Below are positions 1 through 6,309 of a stretch of 10,147 nt of DNA, in pieces. Each line of letters starts with the position of its first letter. The first letter of the stretch is position 1. Source of the DNA: Ilumatobacteraceae bacterium (GTDB lineage Bacteria > Actinomycetota > Acidimicrobiia > Acidimicrobiales > Ilumatobacteraceae); contig JALRGJ010000033.1 in NCBI GenBank assembly GCA_023253435.1, forward strand, positions 1-10,147, read 5' to 3'. The notes beneath the pieces are model-generated. The model saw nothing but the letters and a program-made list of their open reading frames with translations, was not told where the DNA came from and did not search any database. Made by a program: the position numbers and the translations under genes.

Positions 1-264
1 CAAGCGGCATCCTCGCGTATTGCTGAGTTGCGTGAAGAGTTGAGAATTGTCCGTGATCAAATGGACCACGTGTTGGCAGAGGCCGAAGACAAATCTCTAC
101 GAGCTCTCGTTGCAGAGACGCCAGCAGCTGATTTTGAGTATCGGGATGCCAAGAAAACCGCTGATGCCATGCAGCGCCATTACGAGAGTCTCAAATCTGA
201 AATTGTTGAACTTGAGCAGAAGATCAATGATCTTCTTGATCGCATGAAAGAGCCATCTATATGA
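1..264 (+). CDS. Small coiled-coil protein of unknown function (5' end outside the window)
   Basis: The frame is open from base 1 and ends at TGA 262-264, giving 87 visible residues. An internal TTG at 28 could serve as a start, but the frame stays open upstream and already reads as the same helix (AELREELRIVRDQMD), so I treat the gene as truncated by the window. The visible part is highly charged and heptad-like, with two helical arms (about residues 5-32 and 50-83) joined by a segment containing RALVAETP. There is no membrane segment, signal peptide or catalytic motif. From memory it resembles short actinobacterial coiled-coil proteins of unknown role; I cannot confirm this without a search. 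Its stop overlaps the pdtaR start by the ATGA arrangement, so the two are probably co-transcribed and translationally coupled. Confidence 0.75.
   Translation, partial: QAASSRIAELREELRIVRDQMDHVLAEAEDKSLRALVAETPAADFEYRDAKKTADAMQRHYESLKSEIVELEQKINDLLDRMKEPSI
218..236. repeat. 19-base dyad upstream of pdtaR
   Basis: Arms AGAAGATCA (218-226) and TGATCTTCT (228-236) are perfect reverse complements around a single central A. It lies in the end of the coiled-coil gene, 24 bases before the pdtaR ATG. One central base is too short for an RNA hairpin of the full arms, so it looks more like a protein-binding dyad. It could also be coincidence of the KINDLL codons. Confidence 0.4.
246..252 (+). promoter_or_regulatory. 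Ribosome binding site of pdtaR
   Basis: GAAAGAG lies 8 bases before the ATG at 261, inside the end of the upstream gene. It is one base from the ideal AAGGAG core. It supports the ATG at 261 as the start and fits re-initiation across the ATGA overlap. Confidence 0.45.
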
Positions 265-839
265 GTATTCGAGTTGTCATTGCAGAGGACGAGGCAATCA
301 TTCGTCTTGATCTAAAAGAGACTCTTGAGGAAGAGGGCTATGAGGTTGTGGGTGAGACGGGTCGTGGCGACAAAGCAGTGGAGCTGGTGCGCGAACACAA
401 ACCAGATCTTGCAATTCTCGACATCAAAATGCCCGGCATGGATGGACTAGAAGCAGCGCGCCTTATTACAAAGGATCGAATCTGTGGTGTGTTGGTGTTA
501 ACCGCATTCAGCCAAAGAGAAGTGATTGAAGAAGCACGTGATGCCGGGGCTCTTGCGTATTTGGTGAAGCCATTTCAAAAAAGTGATCTGATTCCGGCAA
601 TTGAAGTCGCCATTGGTCGCTTTCGTGAAATGCAAGCGTTAAATGGCGAAGTAGAAGTGCTTGGCGAACAGTTGGAAACAAGAAAATCTCTCGATCGTGC
701 AAAAGGCGTTTTGATCGATCAATTCAAGATGACTGAATCTGATGCCTACGGCTTCATTCAACGAGGAGCAATGAATCACCGCACCACAATGAGAGCGGTG
801 GCAGACATGATCGTGTCTGGTGAGATTCGACCCGAATGA
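261..839 (+). CDS. pdtaR: PdtaR-type response regulator with ANTAR RNA-binding output domain
   Basis: This 192-residue cytoplasmic regulator has a CheY-like receiver (about residues 3-120) followed by a C-terminal ANTAR domain (about 133-190). The receiver has the full phosphorylation site: acidic pocket E9/D10, phospho-acceptor D54 in AILDIKMPG, T81 in LVLTAF and K103 in LVKPF. The ANTAR part carries the typical RAKGVLID segment (146-153) and a helical tail ending ADMIVSGEI. ANTAR domains bind paired stem-loops in RNA and prevent transcription termination; in Mycobacterium the homologue PdtaR is phosphorylated by the kinase PdtaS. No kinase is encoded here, so its partner must lie elsewhere, as in mycobacteria. 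The length is close to the family norm and the ATG overlaps the upstream stop. Domain assignment is firm; the gene name rests on domain order and on the polA-rpsA-uvrB context. Confidence 0.92.
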   Translation: MSIRVVIAEDEAIIRLDLKETLEEEGYEVVGETGRGDKAVELVREHKPDLAILDIKMPGMDGLEAARLITKDRICGVLVLTAFSQREVIEEARDAGALAYLVKPFQKSDLIPAIEVAIGRFREMQALNGEVEVLGEQLETRKSLDRAKGVLIDQFKMTESDAYGFIQRGAMNHRTTMRAVADMIVSGEIRPE

Positions 840-854
840 AGGGCGTGTAGACCC

Positions 855-3539
855 ATGTTGCTCATGGCCCTTGACGGCAACTCGCTTGCCTATCGAGCTT
901 TCTTTGCTCTCCCTGAAGATATGTCTAATGCGTCTGGTCAAGCCACGAACGCGATTTACGGCTTTACAACTATGTTGTTCAGTCTGATTCGCGATCACAA
1001 ACCAGATGGTGTTGTCGTTGTTTTTGACAGACCAGAGCCAACATTTCGGCACGAGGCGATTCCGGAATATAAGGCGCAAAGAGACAGGGCACCAGAAATT
1101 CTGTTGCAACAACTCGGGATCATTCGCGAGCTGTTAGATGCCCTTGGTGTGAAGTGGACAGAAATGGCCGGCTTTGAAGGTGATGATCTCATCGCAACGA
1201 TGGCCACGAAAGCTTCACAAGATGGCCATGACGTCATCATCGTCACCGGAGACAGAGATAGTTATCAGCTGGTCAAAGATCCACATGTTCGTGTGTTGTA
1301 CAACAAAAGGGGAGTCAGCGATTATGCGTTGTACGACGAGGCGGGCATTCTTGAACGTACCGGAGTCACTCCAGAGCAGTACGCAGATTACGCGGCACTC
1401 AGAGGAGACCCCTCAGACAATCTTGACGGAGTGCCAGGAGTGGGTGAGAAGACCGCAGCAAAATTGATTTCCCAATACGGAAACATTGCTTCTGTAATTG
1501 CTGCAGCCAATGAACAGACTCCAAAGCTGAAAGCCAATCTCTTGGAACATGGAGACCGGGTTATTCGCAACGCAAAAATGATGTTGCTGAAACGAGATGT
1601 TCCATTTGATCTAGACCTTCATGGTCTGACACCTCAACCCGATATTGCTGCCGCTGCGCGCATGTTTGACTTTCTTGAATTCAAAACGATGTCTAAAAGG
1701 CTGGCAGACACTGTCAAAACCATGGAATGGTCTACTAGGGGTTCACTTGAGGCGTCTGAATCATCGGTGTCTAACTCAACCTCTATTCCTTTAGGAGATG
1801 TTCTCGTGTTGAGCGACGAGACGAGCGCTCTGAAGGTTCTCAAAGACATCACAAAAATAACTCTGGCTGCAGAGTTTGAAGGTGAGCCTGGCCGATCACA
1901 GATACGGGGTATTGCTGTAGTGAAAGATGCTTCAGCTGGCAGTGTGATGTTCCTCCCACGAGATGTTGTTCTTGCGCCAAAGGTTCAACAAATTCTCGCT
2001 TCGGGTGCCCCCGTTGTAGCTCATGATGCAAAAAGCATCATGAGGTCACTGCTTGTTGATGGAGTAGATATCAGCACGTTGTCAATGGACACTGCGATAG
2101 CGGCGTATCTCATAGACCCTTCTAAATCCAGTTTTGATTTAGGGGCTGTTGCACACGATTTTCTCGGAGTGTCATTCAGTGCGGCCAAAGAAACGGACGG
2201 CCAATTTGATTTTGGCGACCAAGGGGAGTCAGACAGGCAGCGTTCCAGCGCTGAGGCAGCTCTATTTACCGCACAGTTAGAACCAGTACTGCGCAAGAAA
2301 TTGATTGAGATTAAGAATCAGTCTCTCTATTCCGACATCGAGAACCCATTAGTTCGAGTTCTCGCCAAAATGGAACATGTTGGCGTGGGAGTGGATAGAA
2401 AGGCTCTCCAAAAAATCAAAGAGCGGTTGACCTCGGAAGCAAATGATTTGAAGCAGTCTTTACATGCGATTGCAGGGAGAGAATTCAATGTCAATTCCCC
2501 CACACAACTGCGAGAGATTTTGTACACCGAACATGGATTAACGCCTGGTAAGAAGACCAAGACTGGCTACAGCACGGACGCTGCCACATTGGAAAAGATC
2601 CATGACCAGTGGCCGGAATTCATTGGGCCGTTACTGCGGTATCGCGAGATAGAAAAACTGCGTTCCACCTACGGTGAGGGCTTGTTGGCAGAGGTACAAA
2701 CTGATGGCCGCATTCACGCCACCTTTAACCAAACTGTTGCGCGTACGGGGCGCTTGAGTAGCGATAAACCCAATCTTCATAACATTCCTGTTCGGACGGA
2801 TGAAGGCAGGGTGTTTCGCACAGCTTTTGTGTCACCAAAGGGTTCAAGTTTGTTGGTGTCTGACTACAACCAGATTGAACTGCGCTGTATTGCACATCTG
2901 GCAAATGATCCTGGCTTGATTGGTGCATTTGAAGCAGGCGAGGACATTCATCGCACGACTGCTGCTCGAGTCTTTGATGTCAGTCCCGATGCTGTCACGT
3001 CAGACCAAAGATCGAAAGCAAAAATGGTCTCTTATGGGCTGGCATATGGGATGGAGGCTTATGGTCTGAGTCAACGACTCAGTATTCCTGTCAGCGAGGC
3101 ATCTGAGATTCTTGATGCGTATTTTGCTGCGTTCCCCAGTGTTCGTAAGTACATGGATGAAGCAATTCACACAGCTCGTCAACAGGGGTATACAGAAACT
3201 TTGTTTGGTAGACGTCGACCTATTCCTGAACTGCTCAGCGATAACTTCCGTGTTCGACAAGCTGGTGAACGACAAGCAATGAATGCTGCGATTCAAGGCT
3301 TGGCGGCGGACATTTTCAAAATTGCTCTTGTGCGCATTGATGCATTACTTGAACGCAAGAAATTTGCATCCCGTGTTGTGTTGCAAGTGCACGACGAGGT
3401 GATTGTTGAAGTTCCTGATGCTGAAAAAGAAGAAGTAGGCACATTGATTCTGGACACAATGCGTGGTGCTGCTCAACTGAAAGTTCCACTTGAAGTCAAT
3501 GCCGCTTGGGGTGCCACCTGGGCTGACGCAAAAGGGTAG
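855..3539 (+). CDS. polA: DNA polymerase I
   Basis: This 894-residue Pol I fills gaps in excision repair and removes Okazaki primers. The 5'-nuclease domain (1-290) keeps its metal ligands: D7, D58, E108-D111 in FEGDD, D133/D135 in TGDRD, and D185/D188 followed by a helix-hairpin-helix (190-200). The middle 3'-5' exonuclease domain (about 312-480) has lost its catalytic residues: the usual DTE reads AAEFE, and the other acidic positions read AHDAKSI and SSAEAALF. The polymerase domain (490-894) is intact, with motif A (VSDYNQIELR, D670), motif B (KAKMVSYGLAYG, K723, Y727, Y731) and motif C (QVHDEV, D847/E848). The ATG at 855 follows GAAGGG (838-843) by 11 bases; the in-frame ATG at 864 is a poorer fit. 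It starts 15 bases after pdtaR and is probably co-transcribed with it. Y727 replaces the phenylalanine of E. coli Pol I. Confidence 0.98.
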   Translation: MLLMALDGNSLAYRAFFALPEDMSNASGQATNAIYGFTTMLFSLIRDHKPDGVVVVFDRPEPTFRHEAIPEYKAQRDRAPEILLQQLGIIRELLDALGVKWTEMAGFEGDDLIATMATKASQDGHDVIIVTGDRDSYQLVKDPHVRVLYNKRGVSDYALYDEAGILERTGVTPEQYADYAALRGDPSDNLDGVPGVGEKTAAKLISQYGNIASVIAAANEQTPKLKANLLEHGDRVIRNAKMMLLKRDVPFDLDLHGLTPQPDIAAAARMFDFLEFKTMSKRLADTVKTMEWSTRGSLEASESSVSNSTSIPLGDVLVLSDETSALKVLKDITKITLAAEFEGEPGRSQIRGIAVVKDASAGSVMFLPRDVVLAPKVQQILASGAPVVAHDAKSIMRSLLVDGVDISTLSMDTAIAAYLIDPSKSSFDLGAVAHDFLGVSFSAAKETDGQFDFGDQGESDRQRSSAEAALFTAQLEPVLRKKLIEIKNQSLYSDIENPLVRVLAKMEHVGVGVDRKALQKIKERLTSEANDLKQSLHAIAGREFNVNSPTQLREILYTEHGLTPGKKTKTGYSTDAATLEKIHDQWPEFIGPLLRYREIEKLRSTYGEGLLAEVQTDGRIHATFNQTVARTGRLSSDKPNLHNIPVRTDEGRVFRTAFVSPKGSSLLVSDYNQIELRCIAHLANDPGLIGAFEAGEDIHRTTAARVFDVSPDAVTSDQRSKAKMVSYGLAYGMEAYGLSQRLSIPVSEASEILDAYFAAFPSVRKYMDEAIHTARQQGYTETLFGRRRPIPELLSDNFRVRQAGERQAMNAAIQGLAADIFKIALVRIDALLERKKFASRVVLQVHDEVIVEVPDAEKEEVGTLILDTMRGAAQLKVPLEVNAAWGATWADAKG
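2020..2044. repeat. Perfect 10-bp inverted repeat within polA
   Basis: Arms CTCATGATGC (2020-2029) and GCATCATGAG (2035-2044) flank an AAAAA loop. It falls in the codons for residues 389-397 of Pol I, within the inactive exonuclease domain. No T-run follows on either strand, so it is not a terminator. Confidence 0.5.
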
Positions 3540-3541
3540 AG

Positions 3542-4282
3542 ATGATCGAATTCGGCTCACACTGGTTCGAAGAGATGGCCGATCACATGCGCGAGGCATA
3601 TTTACGGTACTCCTTTACTAAAGGCACAGTGCAAGAAGTAGATCATGTGATCGATGTGTTATCGCTTAAGCCGGGTATGAGAGTTCTTGATGTTGGTTGC
3701 GGACCAGGTCGTCATGCACACGAGTTATCGAGACGTGGGATCAGGGTTCACGGAATCGATATCAGTGAGTCTTTTATCGAAGTGGCTAAGAACAATGCTC
3801 CAGATGGAGCAACCTTTGAGCGGATGGATGCCAGACAGCTCACTTTCCATGAAGAGTTTGATGCAGCTATCTGCTTGTGTCAGGGCGCATTTGGGCTCAT
3901 GACGGCAAATGGGCATGATCAACACGTGCTCGAAGGGATTAGGCGATCGCTGCAACCCGGTGGCGGTTTGGTGCTCTCTGCATTCAATGCATATTTCGCC
4001 GTCAAGTATCACGAGAACGCCATATTTGACGCAGATTCTGGAGTGGCCCATGAAGTCACTGAGGTGAAGAGTCCCTCGGGTGAGAGCAAAACAGTTGATC
4101 TATGGACGGGCTGTTACACACCAAGAGAACTCCGTTTGCACTTGGCCAAAGCGGATTTTGAGGTGGAATCAATCAGCAGTGTTGACCCCGGCGCGTATTC
4201 GAAAGCCCCGCCTTCATTGGAGAGTTCAGAATTTCTGGTGGTAGCGTTTGCTTCGCCTTTCCGCCGGAAGGGTGCTCACTAG
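3542..4282 (+). CDS. Class I SAM-dependent methyltransferase, substrate unknown
   Basis: This 246-residue cytoplasmic protein has a Rossmann-type methyltransferase fold. Motif I is VLDVGCGPGRHA (48-59), which holds the SAM glycine loop. The acidic residue ending strand 2 is D73 in VHGIDIS, and D96 in RMDARQL probably contacts the adenine. Motif post-I is FDAAICLCQGAFG (106-118), and LQPGG (137-141) precedes strand 5. The N-terminus, starting GSHWFEEMADH, precedes the fold and probably forms part of the acceptor pocket. No residue pattern identifies the substrate; protein, small-molecule or RNA methylation are all possible. The start lies 2 bases after the polA stop with AAAGGG at 3531-3536, so it is almost certainly translated from the polA transcript. 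I do not recall this gene between polA and rpsA in mycobacteria. Confidence 0.9.
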   Translation: MIEFGSHWFEEMADHMREAYLRYSFTKGTVQEVDHVIDVLSLKPGMRVLDVGCGPGRHAHELSRRGIRVHGIDISESFIEVAKNNAPDGATFERMDARQLTFHEEFDAAICLCQGAFGLMTANGHDQHVLEGIRRSLQPGGGLVLSAFNAYFAVKYHENAIFDADSGVAHEVTEVKSPSGESKTVDLWTGCYTPRELRLHLAKADFEVESISSVDPGAYSKAPPSLESSEFLVVAFASPFRRKGAH

Positions 4283-4329
4283 GTGGGCTAACTCGATACC
4301 ACTTTTATCCATCCCGAAAGACCAAATCC

Positions 4330-5634
4330 TTGTCCGATACAACACTTACTTCCGCCATGGGCACCTTCGATGCGGAAGGCAATTACACCCCTCGTCAAAT
4401 CACAGAACGTGATCTCCCCACTACATTCGCAGATGCCATCGATGGCACCATGGTGGAACTTAAAGATGGTCAGCTAGTCACTGGCACAGTTGTCAAAATT
4501 GATCGTGATGGCGTACTCCTTGAATTTGGATACAAGACCGAAGGCGTCATTCCTACTCGCGAACTTGCAATCAAGAACGATGTAAACCCACACGACGTTG
4601 TAAAACTCGGAGAGCAAGTAGAAGCTCTGGTTCTTACTTTGGAAGATAAAGAGGGACGTCTCGTTCTCTCTAAGAAGCGCGCCCAGTACGAGAAGGCATG
4701 GGGCGAAATTGAGAAGAAGAAAGAACAAGACGGTGTTGTTCATGGAACTGTCATTGAAGTGGTCAAGGGTGGTCTGATTGTCGACATCGGTCTTCGCGGC
4801 TTCCTTCCTGCGTCACTTGTTGAGCTTCGCCGCGTTCGTGATCTTCAGCCATACATCGGTCAAACCATTGATGCAAAGATCATTGAACTAGATCGCAATC
4901 GCAACAATGTTGTGTTATCTCGTCGCGCATTCCTTGAGGAGAATCAAAAGGAAACACGTGATGACTTCCTCACAAATCTCAAGCCTGGCGAGATTCGTCA
5001 AGGAAAGATTTCTTCTGTTGTTGCTTTTGGTGCATTCGTTGACCTTGGCGGCATGGACGGACTCATCCACGTGTCAGAGCTTTCTTGGAAGCATGTTGAA
5101 CACCCATCACAGGTTGTTCAAATTGGTGACCCTGTAACAGTTCAGGTTCTCGATGTTGATTTCAGCCGTGAGAGAATTTCCTTGTCCCTTAAGGCCACTC
5201 AACAGGACCCATGGCAAGAGTTTGCAAACAGCCACGAAGTCGGTCAGTTGGTGTACGGGCGAGTGACAAAGCTTGTTCCTTTCGGTGCATTTGTGCAGGT
5301 TGGCGACGGAATCGAAGGTCTCGTACATATTTCCGAAATGTCAGCTCACCATGTGGAGGCCGCTGAGCAAGTTGTTGCACCCGGTGAGGAACTTTGGGTG
5401 AAGATCATCGATCTCGACCTTGCGCGTCGTCGTATTTCTATTTCCATCAAGCAAGCTGCTGAAGGTGGCGAACTCGCTGCCGAGTACCAAGGCCACTTTG
5501 AAGTGGATGAACACGGCAACTGGGTGGGCGGAGATGATTCCGAGCGTGAGGCTGCATGGGCTGAGTACTACAAGGAGTACGGCGAGGCCACTAGCGAAAC
5601 CACTGAACCTGCAGTTGAGGCTGAGCAGGCTTAA
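4330..5634 (+). CDS. rpsA: 30S ribosomal protein S1
   Basis: RpsA binds mRNA at the 30S platform and promotes translation initiation. The 434 residues hold four S1 (OB-fold) domains at about 46-115, 134-199, 220-288 and 305-374. The third and fourth carry the strongest RNA-binding signatures (VVAFGAFVDLGG, GLIHVSELSW, VPFGAFVQVG, GLVHISEMS). The four-domain form and an acidic tail (about 390-434) are typical of Actinobacteria; from memory the mycobacterial protein is longer, mainly in the tail. I chose TTG at 4330, with GAAAG at 4316-4320 as a weak binding site. The first in-frame ATG (4357) would drop nine residues and has no purine-rich site. Codon choice leans towards C-ending and CGT/AAG/CTC codons more than the neighbours, as expected for high expression. 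The 47-base upstream gap, the longest here, shows no clear promoter. Confidence 0.96.
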   Translation: MSDTTLTSAMGTFDAEGNYTPRQITERDLPTTFADAIDGTMVELKDGQLVTGTVVKIDRDGVLLEFGYKTEGVIPTRELAIKNDVNPHDVVKLGEQVEALVLTLEDKEGRLVLSKKRAQYEKAWGEIEKKKEQDGVVHGTVIEVVKGGLIVDIGLRGFLPASLVELRRVRDLQPYIGQTIDAKIIELDRNRNNVVLSRRAFLEENQKETRDDFLTNLKPGEIRQGKISSVVAFGAFVDLGGMDGLIHVSELSWKHVEHPSQVVQIGDPVTVQVLDVDFSRERISLSLKATQQDPWQEFANSHEVGQLVYGRVTKLVPFGAFVQVGDGIEGLVHISEMSAHHVEAAEQVVAPGEELWVKIIDLDLARRRISISIKQAAEGGELAAEYQGHFEVDEHGNWVGGDDSEREAAWAEYYKEYGEATSETTEPAVEAEQA

Positions 5635-5648
5635 GTACTTTTTAGGCC
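5628..5648 (+). other. Weak hairpin at the rpsA-coaE junction
   Basis: GGCTTAA (5628-5634, containing the rpsA stop) can pair with TTAGGCC (5642-5648) around a 7-base loop, with one G-U pair. The right arm covers AGG, the likely coaE binding site. There is no following T-run, so it is not a terminator. The stem is short, A-U rich in the middle, and could be chance. Confidence 0.2.
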
Positions 5649-5652
5649 AGGC

Positions 5653-6285
5653 ATGATTCTCATAGGTCTTACTGGCGGAATTGGTTCTGGAAAATCCACG
5701 GTGTCAGGACTCCTTGCGGAGTACGGTGCCGTCATCATTGACGCTGATGCAATCACTCGTGAATTACAAGCTCCTGGTGCGCCACTGCTCGTGACACTTG
5801 CTGATCGATTTGGGGATTCCATTGTCGATTCCTCCGGAGCACTCGACCGAGCGGCACTAGCTGCAATTGCCTTTTCAGATCCAGAGGCCTTGAAGGATCT
5901 CAACAAGATCGTGCATCCTGCGGTTGCAGCCGAGATGGACAGGCGAATGAATGAGGTGAGAAACACCGACAAAGTGGTGGTTCTTGACATTCCATTGCTT
6001 GCTGAGAATCCGCGAAAGGGACTATGTGGTGTTGTTGTTGTGGACGTTCCCGTGGAGATTGCCGTTGAGCGACTTGTGCAGTTGAGAGGTATGCCCAAGT
6101 CAGACGCACAGGCGCGTATCGCAAAGCAGGCGTCCCGAGATGATCGTCTCAAAATTGCAGATCAGGTCATTGATAATTCCGGCGATCTTGATTCGCTCAA
6201 ACAACAGGTGAAAACGGTGTGGGAATGGGCCAAACAATTGCCACCTGCAACAGATGATGCTGGTGAAAGAGCTAATAAGGATTGA
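5653..6285 (+). CDS. coaE: Dephospho-CoA kinase
   Basis: CoaE phosphorylates the 3'-hydroxyl of dephospho-CoA with ATP, the last step of coenzyme A synthesis. The protein begins MILIGLTGGIGSGKST, with the P-loop at G8-S15 and K14. It keeps the other family marks: IIDADAITREL (28-38, where D30/D32 include the likely catalytic base), the VHP turn (87-89), LDIPLL (111-116), RGM (145-147) with the RIAKQ lid (155-159), and the closing ADQVIDNSGD (169-178). At 210 residues it is the standalone kinase; the M. tuberculosis protein carries an additional C-terminal GrpB/UPF0157 domain that is absent here. The start is 18 bases after rpsA, with AGG at 5644-5646 as a modest binding site, suggesting read-through from rpsA. 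The last ten or so residues are polar and not conserved. Confidence 0.96.
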   Translation: MILIGLTGGIGSGKSTVSGLLAEYGAVIIDADAITRELQAPGAPLLVTLADRFGDSIVDSSGALDRAALAAIAFSDPEALKDLNKIVHPAVAAEMDRRMNEVRNTDKVVVLDIPLLAENPRKGLCGVVVVDVPVEIAVERLVQLRGMPKSDAQARIAKQASRDDRLKIADQVIDNSGDLDSLKQQVKTVWEWAKQLPPATDDAGERANKD

Positions 6286-6297
6286 ACACTCAGTCGG

Positions 6298-6303
6298 TAC
6301 TCT
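6298..6303 (+). promoter_or_regulatory. Candidate -10 element of a leaderless uvrB promoter
   Basis: TACTCT fits the actinobacterial TANNNT -10 pattern and ends six bases before the ATG at 6310, the spacing expected if transcription starts at the A of the start codon. No Shine-Dalgarno site is visible. I see no good -35 at 16-18 bases upstream, which is common for actinobacterial promoters. The assignment is inference from position and pattern. Confidence 0.4.
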
Positions 6304-6309
6304 TTGCTC

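Noticed and set aside
711..722. 12-base palindrome TTGATCGATCAA in pdtaR
   Set aside because: It is inside conserved ANTAR codons (LIDQ) and GATC-containing palindromes are frequent in this sequence; no hairpin loop.
639..1112. 157-codon antisense open frame across the pdtaR-polA junction
   Set aside because: It runs opposite to two well-supported genes, has a composition typical of a reverse-frame shadow (many Cys, His and Arg) and no recognisable domain or binding site.
1859..1876. 7-bp hairpin (AACTCTG/CAGAGTT) in polA
   Set aside because: A 7-bp perfect stem is expected by chance about once per loop size in 10 kb, and no T-run follows.
2339..2364. GAAC...GTTCG arrangement in polA resembling an SOS box
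   Set aside because: The half-sites are six bases apart rather than four and it lies deep within polA; the 7-bp pairing with a 12-base loop is also within chance.
3066..3082. 7-bp hairpin (CTGAGTC/GACTCAG) in polA
   Set aside because: Same chance level as other 7-bp stems, and it encodes the conserved polymerase segment LSQRLS.
6282..6303. PafBC/RecA-independent damage promoter (TTGTC-type motif about 17 bases before TANNNT)
   Set aside because: TTGAACACT shares only the first three bases with the motif and the spacing is one base short; uvrA shows nothing similar.
6286..6309. SOS (LexA) box upstream of uvrB
   Set aside because: I looked for GAAC-N4-GTTC here and before uvrA. GAACACTCAG lacks the second half-site, and no match was seen elsewhere near these starts.
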